Below, piece by piece: positions 1-10,000 of a stretch of DNA of 64,000 nucleotides (position 1 is its first letter; each line of letters begins with the position of its first letter). The position numbers and the translations under genes are program-made. The notes under the pieces are model-generated. The model was not told where the DNA came from. It worked only from the letters and a program-made list of their open reading frames with translations, and made no database searches. Source of the stretch: Plasmodium coatneyi (Eukaryota; Apicomplexa; Aconoidasida; Haemosporida; Plasmodiidae); assembly GCF_001680005.1 (NCBI RefSeq), contig NC_033562.1, forward strand, positions 1,426,001 to 1,490,000, written 5' to 3'.

Positions 1-292
1 TATATTGTGTGCAGAATACAAGGTAGACAGACGCACATTTAATGGTTGCCCTTGGCTACACACCTGTGTGGTGGTTATATCAAAGAGATAAACGGAAAGG
101 AGTGGACGAAGGGTACAAGGAGCACCATTTAACACACGTTTGTTGGAAACATTTTACAGGTGAAGAAGCAAAAGGGATGGAAATAAACACATAAAAAGGG
201 GGGTTAATTTTAGCATGTATTGGGGGAATCCACTTAGGAGTACTACATGTACGCCCAAATAAGTGAAGCTCCAAAATTACCGAGAGGATGCG
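1..292. other. Flanking sequence, no gene seen
   Basis: This is the 3' flank of the membrane-protein gene transcribed leftward from 1006. The one short open frame on the minus strand (80-274) has no recognisable domain and no coding-like composition. I see nothing else here. Confidence 0.5.
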
Positions 293-1006
293 CTAATTTT
301 TCTCCAAAAAGTCTGATATTCGGTAGGGCTGTCCAATGAAGGGAATGAATTCACTCTGCGTGGTAGGCGAGGTTTTATTATTCTCTTCATGGAAGGTACC
401 ATAATGGTATTTGCTTATCAATAAATCATTCTGGTTATAATTTAACGTGTACTTGTAGAGCTGCCAACTGATATATGAGCCAATAAAATATAGGAAAATG
501 CCAACTAGGATAATGAATAGTTCTAAGTAAATTTTCCATGCATATGTTTTTTTCTGGACTGGTAATAATTTAAAGAAGTTTTTAATATACTCATGTTTCT
601 TGTGCACATTTTGAGTAGAGACATCCGTTTTTTTCTCTTCAAACATGTAGTGTAACGCAGTGGAGAAGAATTCCAAAAAGATGTTATCGACGTTGATTAT
701 CTTCCAGTAGTGCTGTGGGTCTAACCACTTAAACCGGTTCTTGCCTATACACTTGAAGAGTAGCCATATGGAGTCAGTAATCCCGCATATCATATTTACA
801 ACTGTGAAGCAGAAGTACTTAAACGATAAGTAGGAGCAGAAGCAGTCGACCCCAATGACTACTACCAACAAATGGGATATAAACAGGAAGGGGCGGGGCG
901 TAAGTAACTGCAGCCCGGCTAAGAGCACGTGTAAAAGTATGCATACTCTATATTTCCTTATGCATTTTTTCACATCAAATTTGTGCTTATTTCCTAGGTC
1001 ATACAT
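293..1006 (-). CDS. Conserved-looking four-helix membrane protein, unknown function
   Basis: This is an intronless 237-residue protein starting MYDLGNKHK and ending FLEKN. I do not recognise a family. Three closely spaced hydrophobic segments lie in the first ~85 residues (around ILLHVLLAGLQLL, FLFISHLLVVVIG and FCFTVVNMICGI). A soluble stretch of about 70 residues rich in Lys and aromatics follows, then one more membrane segment at ~158-182 (LELFIILVGIFLYFIGSYI). A polar tail of ~50 residues completes it. There is no cleavable signal peptide: the N-terminus is charged and the first helix starts near residue 22. The ATG chosen is the first in the frame. The gene lies divergently from RhopH3, with 3.3 kb between their starts. 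It could be one of the many Plasmodium-specific membrane proteins annotated only as conserved. Confidence 0.7.
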   Translation of the reverse strand: MYDLGNKHKFDVKKCIRKYRVCILLHVLLAGLQLLTPRPFLFISHLLVVVIGVDCFCSYLSFKYFCFTVVNMICGITDSIWLLFKCIGKNRFKWLDPQHYWKIINVDNIFLEFFSTALHYMFEEKKTDVSTQNVHKKHEYIKNFFKLLPVQKKTYAWKIYLELFIILVGIFLYFIGSYISWQLYKYTLNYNQNDLLISKYHYGTFHEENNKTSPTTQSEFIPFIGQPYRISDFLEKN

Positions 1007-2469
1007 TATAATATTTTCTGTTGTGAAAAGTCAAAGGTTTGTGAGGGGGACGGGACGTCGGAAGGGGCACCGCGGAATAAATGGATTGACGAGGGTGGAC
1101 TGTGCGGTATGGTGGTATGGTCTGCTGTACTATTCTGGGTTGCACATGTGTGTATGCTTGTGCACGAGTGTATTTTTTTTCCACCTATGGTGAGTTTCCC
1201 CTTTTTTTACGCTAAGGCACATGGAATGCAAAACGGCTACTCGCAAAAAGGCATAAGGGTCTTCTTATTTTATATGATAACTACGTAGCAGATATATAAA
1301 ACAAAAAGATTTGCGCTTAACTAAAGGGGTTGTTCTCTCGTCGAGCGCGTGCATACAGCATGGACCTACTCAGGCATTCTTGGTGTGTAAAAAAAAAAAA
1401 AAATAATGCGAACGGGAATTAGCATGCGTTAAAAATTCGTGCTGCCAATCTGATGATCGTAAAAATGGACGAAAAAATACATGCATAAGTGTATGTGTAT
1501 ACATATACGTATGCTCATACTATCTGAAGCAGGCTAATTATTTAATTAATTAATTCAGCCTAAAGCGAATTCAAAGAAAATTAAAACGGATGTATGGACA
1601 TGCGTATGCATATGCATTACAAGATTAACGCTTCTTTTTTTTAATGAGAAAAATGGTGCAAAGCATGCGTAAAAAAAAAAAAAAAAGGTGCGTCCACCTT
1701 ATTGCAAAATGCGCAAATGCGCGAATACGCAAAATTAGCGCAAATAAAATTGTAAGAGAAGGAAACAAGAAAGAGGGAACTAATAAAAGATAAACACAAA
1801 TAGCGGCATTAACAAAATTAAGGGCATTTTCTCCCGCACGGGGAATGTTAATTAGCAAAATGGAGATAAGGACAAGTGCTGTGCGCGGAACATGTGTAAC
1901 ATGTGTAACATGGGAGTAGTTTTTAAAAGCACACAAAAATGGGTAAGCGCAGTTTGATAGCCCTGAGAGAGAACATATGGAGGGCGCTTTTTTTTTTTTT
2001 GCTATTCTTAAGCAGGAGGGGCACGCGGCACTAACCATAAAGGCAACACCGTAGCAGCGCAGAAAAGGGGAAGGCGAAAATGAATAAACTTGCCGAAATG
2101 AAAAATTACAAACGAAAGGTGTGTTAAAAAAATGAGATGAAAATTAATTAAAGTTTGCCAAATGAAGAGTGTACAGCGCGCACATGTTTACTCTTTCGTA
2201 TAAAAAGGAAAAAGTAAAAAAGGAACGCATGTGTGTACAATACACATGGTGGCTGAATCACATTAGAACAATTTTAATTTGAGATGACTACTTTTTATGT
2301 CGTCTTGTTAAATTAAATAGATGAGTGAGGGAAATTGGAAAATGTCACAATTGAATTTCGTTAATTATGGGATAAAAAGGGGTAGCCGCGTGGCTCAATT
2401 TTTGCAAACGTGTTGCTTTAATTTGTCTTTTTTTGCGACTCTAATGCTGGGCGTTTAGCATTGAGTGGT

Positions 2470-2590
2470 GTGAAGTAAAATGGGGTGAAGCAGAATGAGG
2501 TAAAATAAAATGAGGTAAATGAAATAAGTTAAAAATTAGATAAAAATGAGGTATAAGTAAGGGAAAATCAAATAAAGTCAAATTGGGGGT
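2470..2590. repeat. Degenerate purine-rich minisatellite
   Basis: Imperfect copies of a ~10-16 bp unit resembling AAAATGAGGTAAA recur about six times, drifting in length and sequence. This is seen by eye, and no function is implied. Confidence 0.45.
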
Positions 2591-3095
2591 GCGGCCAAGC
2601 GGTGTCTGTTCGTTGTGTGTCTTTCTACAAAATTGGCCAAAGGGACAAAATGAACAAGTATAAACGGCGTAAGTGATGAATAGGAACGCAAGTAATTTTC
2701 TCTTACTGCTGGTTCGAATTAATTCATTCTATGAAAAACAGAAAATGGACATTTGGCAACTCTTTCCTCGGTGACACACAAAGTGGTGTACACGTGTTGC
2801 GCAAAAGACCGTGCACTTTTTTTTTTTTTTTTTTATAAAGGCAGTTTTTTTTCAACCGTTCGACCTGTCAATTTGGTTAGGCAGGCAATCTGGAAAATGG
2901 TCACTGCCATCTGTGAGGCACTTTAGTTAATTCCCCCTTAATGGGTTGTAAGCACAAACAGTTCTGCGCGCAAACGGTTACGCATGTAAATCGGTTTATT
3001 ATACACATATGTACAAAACAACCCGTTTACGCTAATTTTTTTTTTTTCTTCTTCGGGGGGCAAGCGTTCTCTTAGTTATTGCAAATTACACGAGG

Positions 3096-3831
3096 GTGCA
3101 TAATGGTGCATTATAAATTATTATTTAATTTTTTCTTTTTTTTTTTTTTAAAAAATTGCAAATATGATGATATGGGTAATTACGAAAACAAGTGGGCATT
3201 TTTAACGCATTAAACAGAAGGGAAAATTTTTTTATAGCTCTCATTTTGAACAAACTTTACAGGATGGCCATATGAATATGCACACATTGTACACATGTGC
3301 ATGGTGCACATATATTGCATACTTTCCCTGTTGAAGCGGAAGAGGTGCAACGTTTAATGTGGTTGTCTTAAGTATGCGCATATACCGAATGAATGTTAGG
3401 AAAGGTCAAAAAAAAAAGAAAGTTCACTGAAATAATCTAAACAAAAAAATAAAAATAATATGGTTTTAGCGATACATTTGCGCATCGTTTATTTTTGGAA
3501 ATATCCAGGAAAAGCTTAACGTTCCTAAAAAAAAAAAAAAATCAAATCAAAATAAAATAAAAAAATATTCATATTCATAAAATGGCATTATGACAATATA
3601 ATGATTATGTAGCACAAAATAAAGTTCACAATGCGCAATGGCAGGAAAAATGGACATTTGCGTTTACACTTTTTTTAGGTTTTAAGATTTGAGTTTTTCG
3701 TTTCACGCAATAAACGAAAGTTAAAAAACACATACTACACTTTCGTGTGCACTTTTTGCTTTGAAAAAGTCCACTCAGAAACAGTATCAAAAGATTTGCC
3801 CGCTTAGCGAATTTTTTGAATAGTATGTGCA
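3096..3831. promoter_or_regulatory. Cluster of GTGCA/TGCAC motifs upstream of RhopH3
   Basis: GTGCA occurs at 3096-3100, 3106-3110, 3297-3301, 3304-3308, 3747-3751 and 3827-3831, and its complement TGCAC at 3279-3283. The sites lie 0.5-1.2 kb upstream of the RhopH3 start codon. GTGCA(C) is the published core bound by the ApiAP2 factor AP2-I, which drives invasion genes in schizonts. RhopH3 is such a gene, so a role in timing is a reasonable inference. The motif is only five bases long, and chance occurrence is not excluded. Confidence 0.35.
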
Positions 3832-4303
3832 TGTGGACATATTATACGTGTACACATTTTTATCTTTTACATTTTTCGTTATAATGTGAATCTGCTTTAG
3901 TACTATGAATGCTTTAATTTTTTAATAATTGATTTTTTAAATTTTAAAACAAAAAGTACAACCAAACGAAATAGCATAGCAAGTTTTAATATTTCGAAAA
4001 GTTAGCACCGTAACTGCAAAGAGTTGTAAAGAAACACAGATAGGAAAAAAGTAGCAAACAAAATAAGGAGAGGAAAAAGCAAAGTTAGAGAATTTGCTAA
4101 CGTGCGTTATGCAATAGAAATAGTACCAAATAAATTAACATAGGTAAATGAATATGCGCCCTTTCTTATTTGGCCCGCATTGCTCTGTTACTCTGCTGTT
4201 ATGCGCTCCACTCCTCCTTTTATTTATGCATTTATTATCCTTATTATTATCATCATTTATTTTTTTCCTTTTTCTTCAAGGATGCAATAAAAAAGAGAGA
4301 AAT

Positions 4304-7300
4304 ATGCGAAGCAAGCTCTTTGTTACACTTTTTACAACTTGTCTGGTAACGCTATCATCTGTTCAGGGTAAAGCACACGAATTTGAGCGATCACCAAAGC
4401 AACGTTTTAGACAATGCGTGCGTGCGTTTATAAACACGCACGATTACGTTTACCGTTTCTCATGCTCTGGTAGGATAATGGATAATTCTGCCATATACAA
4501 CATGCTCCTTTTTCCTTTTTTCCTAAGTGTTAGGGCGAGAATATTTCAGTGGATTTGTGGACAAAAAATTAAAGAATCTTTTACAATGCAACTTCGTGGC
4601 GTATTACAACCTCAGAGACAATGGACCCGATCCGAATGTAAGCAAAACATGTTTGAGACGGAAATGAGTGAAAAGCATGAAATGAGTGAAACTGAAAAAG
4701 TAACAATAATGTAGGCCTTTTCGCGTGAACACGACGCTGCAATAGCATCTGCTCGAGTGGATACAGTGTGTAGAAAATGGTGTCCTCATCGTGTTGATGA
4801 AATATTACGAAAGTATCTGCCGCTTGTGAAAATATTTTTCGAGTGCTTCCTTCATCACTTGCGCATGCATGCATCTGTTCGTGCACACAAATACGCGAGT
4901 ATCTCCTCATGCATATTCACCTTTGCAATAACACACGTCCGAAATTGCTTCTTCCTTCCCCTACACCAGTCCTTCCTCGATTTCATCGGGGAGCCGGAGC
5001 AATTCTACTGGTTCATAGAGCATTACCTGTCGGTACCATTCACTATCCCGAAGAATTTGAAAGATAAAAAGGAGCACAACCTTTCGTCATGCGCGAACAG
5101 ATCGTGGGTATCGGAGTTTTTGAGGAAATATGAAGAACCAGATGTGAAGGAATTGATGAAATATTTAGATAAGGAAGAGAAGGTGTATTTTTCATACACG
5201 TTTGAGAATGTAGAACCCGTTCCAAAGTACACATCCTTTCCTCTACAGGAATTTCACAAATACTGCATCTTGCCACCTCTGGTAGAAACAAGCATTAAGC
5301 AGAAGGACCAAGATGGTATGCTCTCATTTCAGTTAAACCAAGAAGAATATAAAATATATTTAAGTTCTGTGGGATCCCCAATATCTGCTTTAAAAAAATT
5401 ATATCAGGCTATGGAAGATGGAGAGAGAAAAGTTGCCTTGAAAAATATCCTAGATAATGAACGATCAAATGATGTATTTATAAATTGTCCAGTTTATGAT
5501 TTAAAATTACATTACCATAAAGAGTGTGATTCTCAACCGAATGTTTTAAAATGTCTTGATAATTATATTAAAAAATTATGTGAAAGAAGAATAGCTGGTA
5601 AGGAAAAGGGTACCTTTTGTGATCATTTACTGTTCCTTTTTGATGCTTTAAAAGACCCGTATGTTGATAATTTTAAGAAATTTTTAACCAGGGATGACGT
5701 ACATTTAGTAAAACCCAAATCCGTGTGGGGATTCCCTCTGTTTAATACATACAAGCCTAGAGATATAAAGAACCCCAATAGTAATATTCCTGTGGATGTT
5801 TTTAAAGTGTTGAGCAGCAAGAACAAATTGTTTTTATCCTTCTTCGATCAAATACCCAAGGGTCCTCACTACATGGAGGAATCTCAGGGGCTCGTCAAAC
5901 TGAGTGACTTTGCCTCCAGTATTTTCGGTTAGCACGATAATGCGAATGTACACATGGGAGTTGTTACGCATTTGCTTAAGGGAGGGTTTCTCATTCGGGG
6001 CACAGTTGTATAGGATAGGAGAAATTTTTCATGTGTATTTCCCCCCTTTTTTTTTATTCGCTCCCATCCGCAGACAAGCTTCATAGATTCTTTTACGCTT
6101 TCAAGAAGAAGGGAAATCAAATCAGTCCTGTTTCGGGTAAGCAGGAGGGGAGTTACACGCGTGAATGTGAATATGTGTGTCCATGTCGGAGCATTTTCCG
6201 GATACGTCAACCGGGAGGTTGCAAAATGTTGCGAGGAGATAGCTAAGAGTCTTTCCGTTCGATCAGAACTGCAAGGGGGAAAGGTTTCCTCCAACTTTCA
6301 CTTCCTATTGCATGTTATTTTATTATTTTATTTTTTTTGCTGCTTTTATGTTAGTAGAACTAGTTTATTCACAATTGTTATTATCTTATCTGTTCTTTTG
6401 CACGACAACCCCCCCCATACATACACACCCTTTCCCTCCTCCCTTTTAGTGAAGGAATTAAGCCACAACATCAGCGATTTTAGCTTTAAACGTGACACGA
6501 GTAACAGTAAGTGTAGAGTAAAATGGGCAAAATGTTTACTTCTTTTTTTGTGTGATTATCTGAATGTTATTGTGCATGGGCTGCTTCCATTTGTGATTGC
6601 ATATTTGTTTGTTATGGAAAATTTGCCTATAGCATGGAGAATTTTATAGCTCAAAGGTTCCATCCTTCTTTTTCTTCACCCTCCCCCTATTACGCAGTCG
6701 AGTGTAAAAAGGTGAAGAAGAGTTTGAACCTGGACCTAGAAGTCGAAGTTGTAAAAGGCGTGGCTGCACAGAAAATTTGCAAAATCATTGAATTGTTGGT
6801 CCTGAAGAAAGGGAAGAAGGAAAAATCAGGTAAAAAAGAATTTGAGGATGTACATAAAGGATTCCGTATACAATGTATTTTAATAGGAACTCATGTAGAG
6901 GCATTCAACATTGTAAGACAACTTTTAAATATGGAAAGTATGCTATCGTTAACAAGATATACCTCTCTGTATTTACACAAATTTTTTAAAAGTGTAACTA
7001 CCCTGAAAGGAAACTTTTTATATGATAATCCAAATGCAATAAAGCATGCTCGTGCATGTGGTAGAGCCGTTTTGCACGTACCGGCAGTTCTGTACAGACG
7101 AAACATATACCTAGCGGAGACATTTTTGTCATTATATTTGGGACTCTCGAATTTAGTTTCTTCCAATCCAAGTAGTCCCTTTTTTGAATATGCGATCATT
7201 GAATTTTTAGTTTATTACTACAATAAAGATCCAGAGAAGTTCCTTCTTTACCTATTTTCTATCGTTTCTGTTCTGTATATTAACATGTACTACTATGAGC

Positions 7301-8281
7301 AGTTGTTCTGCCACCATAAGGAGCAGTTTGAACTTCTGAAGTCCAAGATGATTCACCCAAATATCGCAGATCGCATTTTAGAAAATATTAAGACGTTGAT
7401 GAAGAACCCCAGGTACATGAAGATGCGTTCCTTTTACTTGAAGTTTGAAAATGAGGATTTGTTTGACAAGAGGAAGGGTAAGTTAGAGGGGAGTTCAACA
7501 ATGGGTATACGTGCATATATAACTTCGTACGCTTGTGCATTGGCACAATAACCCCCCACGTATAATCATACCTATAATCGTACGTGTAATGCTGCGTATA
7601 ATCCTACGTGCGCACTTTTCGTTTTCCTCCCCATTTGCAGTTTTCGACGTGCTGTACGCCTTCGACGAATTCCTAAACAGTACAGACGCTCAGCAGAAGG
7701 CGAAAATAGAGGAAATACCAGACGAGTCACTCGAGTTAGACAATTCGAACGATGGAATTGGATTCAGAAAAGAAGATATCTTTTTCGAGACAGAACAAGG
7801 TTCCATGGAGTCTATAGCTGAAGAGTTGGAGGAAGGTGCCGAAGGAGTTGATTCAAACCAGCAGAAGAAGACAGCTGAGTATTTGAAATTGGTGCCAGAT
7901 GAGGAAAAAGTGAATCTGTTGGATAAAAATAAGGAGCTAGAATTAGAGTTATATAAATATATAGGAACTCCAAAGCAGACTAATGCAGGAGTTGGAACGG
8001 TTTCTTCGCATTCCCCCCCCACTGCTGCTAAGATGGGACATACTGCAGGCGGAAGCAAGGGTATAAGACCCGGGGCCAAAGGCATGAATCAAAAATTAGG
8101 ACCAATGGGAAAAAACCTTAAAAGAATGAAAGGAAAGGAGGCTTCGAAACTTAGAAAAGGAGTCGATTTCTACGAATCAACGATGTCTCTTAACCAACCG
8201 CCTCCTGGTGAATCTGCCTCTGAGGAAAAGGGGTCTACTTCAAATTTGTCGTCAAAGGAGTCTTTACCTCCTAATCCGTAA
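4304..8281 (+). CDS. RhopH3: High molecular weight rhoptry protein 3 (RhopH3), 8-exon model
   Basis: RhopH3 is the third subunit of the RhopH complex (with CLAG/RhopH1 and RhopH2). The complex is secreted from rhoptries at invasion and later needed for the nutrient channel in the host cell membrane. My exons are 4304-4367, 4534-4637, 4715-4825, 4970-5927, 6074-6136, 6450-6506, 6698-7477 and 7641-8281; phases agree throughout and give about 925 residues. Exon 1 encodes only the signal peptide, MRSKLFVTLFTTCLVTLSSVQG. I chose the ATG at 4304 over an in-frame ATG at 4148 because it starts a normal signal sequence. Exon 4 is cysteine-containing and mostly helical. Exon 7 is helical with hydrophobic stretches near 7200-7300. 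Exon 8 is a hydrophilic acidic then basic tail ending in Ser/Pro-rich sequence. Least certain are the exon 3 donor (GTGAAA) and whether another exon lies at about 6192-6283. Identification rests on protein character and on its place next to the dynein gene, as in P. falciparum. Confidence 0.85.
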
Positions 8282-10000
8282 GGTCAGGGCACTTTCAGAA
8301 GGAATCGCAAGGTATAAACGTGATGCATGTGACACGTGTGATGAATGCGATTTATTACATATGCATATAGGCGCCTTGTCCAATCTATAGGGGCGCCATG
8401 CGGAGCGCTTCCTTACGTTCGTGGACGTTCATGAAAAAAAGAGCCAAGCGTTGGGAACAAATTATATTATTAGTTATTTGTAGGAAGAACGCACGGCTGT
8501 TTTTTCGACGTGCCTCGCTATGCGCGCGGATATGTATACATATATATTTTTATATACAAATATGTGTGTATTCCCGTTTGAATTTTTTTTTTTTCTCAGT
8601 ATCCCCCGCTAGCCATTATATGTAATACCATCGGAAGTGTTATAGTAACTTAAAAGCGCAATTAGAAAGGAACCTATAAGGTAGACGTAGAACCAGCGAA
8701 GGCGTTTAGCACCCCTTCAGAGGAATCACGCAGCACAAAAACGGAGACGCAAAGAATCGGGGGGAACATTTCACATGCGCGGGATCTATCACTTTTTTTT
8801 TTTCTCTCTGTCCCTGGCAAATAATATATATGTTTACACATATATATGTATTTTTTTTTTTTTTTTTTTTTTGGTGAATATGTTCACTTGGACGATTCCT
8901 ATCGAGTTGACATGAAGCTTTAATTTTGTTGTTTTTAAAATTGTACATGTAATATTTAGTTTTTTTTTTTTTTTTTTCTCCTTTTTGTCTGCTTGCAAGT
9001 GGATGCGTTAGTGTCCTTATTGTCAATTTTTCGCTCGTAAAAATTTGGCATGTTTATTGCATTTTAAATTATTATTTACATTTCGTATAATAAAATCGAA
9101 AGAGAGTATATTAAAAAAAAAAAAAAAAAAAAAAAAGGTAGTGTGTACACTTGGCATGAATTAACGAAACCTTTGTCTTTCCTAAGACACGCGTAGGCAG
9201 TGTGTGTACGTGTTTGCAATATGTGTGTATGAAATATGTTTATGTAGAAGCGTCTACATGGGTGTGTTTGTACCATATGTGTCCACAGATAGGTAAAGCA
9301 CGTAAATACCTGTACGCCTTCCTGTGCATGCAGAGGTACACGCATGCGTGTGTGCAATATGTTTACATAATAATATACCTACACAGATGCATATGTAAAT
9401 ATATTTTTGTGCCTATTTTTATATTTACATATATAAGTACACGTAACGCCCATATGAAGCTTGCGCGAATAGGAACACACTGACTGTGGTATAATTTGAA
9501 AAGCTGTAATTCGTTCTCTGCGAATGCACTCTAATTTAATTAGTGCAGCCCACCATTTGGTGCAGCCTACAGGGGAAAATAGCAGTGTTCTCTTGTCGCG
9601 CAGATGCACATGCGACCCTGCTTAGCAGAAAAAGAGAAAAACGCACAAAAAATAGGCACAAACTGATAAATTCCATTTTATTGTGGGAATAAAGAAAAAG
9701 AAAAAATCCAAATGAACACTTAAAAGGAAGGGTATGCAAGGGGACTCGTTTCATGCATGTAGAGGGAAGGTGTGTAGTGTAATATTTACGCGGTGGTTGT
9801 ACTCTTCCGCAGGAGGGGTGGAGATATTTACGTGCATGTAGTATGTTTAGGGAACCCCCTTTCGCATGATATGAATTGGTACGGGGGAGTAACCCCATCT
9901 AGACACCTTCCCCGCACGGTTAACACACACGTATGTGCAGCCTATTTTTTCACATCACACGTATTCACATACATGTAGGGACGCGTAGAAGCTGAGCAAG
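8282..10000. other. RhopH3-dynein intergenic region
   Basis: This holds the 3' flank of RhopH3 and the dynein upstream region. It contains T runs at about 8588-8597 and 8850-8872, an A24 run at 9113-9136, and alternating TATA/TGTA-rich stretches around 8530-8565, 8826-8850 and 9200-9440. Short open frames on both strands look like by-products of these repeats. No RNA gene was recognised. Confidence 0.55.
9113..9136. repeat. Poly(A) tract, 24 nt
   Basis: There are 24 uninterrupted A residues upstream of the dynein gene. Such poly(dA:dT) tracts are common between Plasmodium genes and tend to exclude nucleosomes. Confidence 0.9.

Larger units (their letters stand above)
1007..4303. other. 3.3-kb divergent intergenic region
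   Basis: This stretch separates the leftward membrane-protein gene from RhopH3 and should hold both promoters. It is strongly AT-rich, most of all at 3100-4000, and has many A or T runs of 10-16 (for example near 1390, 1672-1686, 2818-2834, 3530). A degenerate purine-rich repeat built on AAAATGAGGT-like units lies at about 2470-2590. The open frames present (for example 1625-2038 minus, 3626-3832 minus) are low-complexity and unconvincing. No tRNA or rRNA was found. Confidence 0.6.

Noticed and set aside
1625..2038. 137-codon minus-strand frame
   Set aside because: It contains homopolymer-encoded Lys and Phe runs and has no recognisable fold. It lies within AT-rich intergenic DNA.
2580..2735. 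tRNA-like pieces: a D-arm-like GCGGCCAAGCGGT and a T-arm-like GGTTCGAATT
   Set aside because: They are more than 100 nt apart, no acceptor stem pairs, and no anticodon arm fits between them.
3100..4000. AT-rich stretch considered as a centromere
   Set aside because: Plasmodium centromeres are 1-2 kb of about 97% A+T. This stretch is shorter and contains many G/C positions.
4148..4303. Earlier in-frame ATG upstream of RhopH3 that would add 52 residues
   Set aside because: The added stretch is a T-rich hydrophobic run. Starting at 4304 gives a normal signal peptide ending SSVQG.
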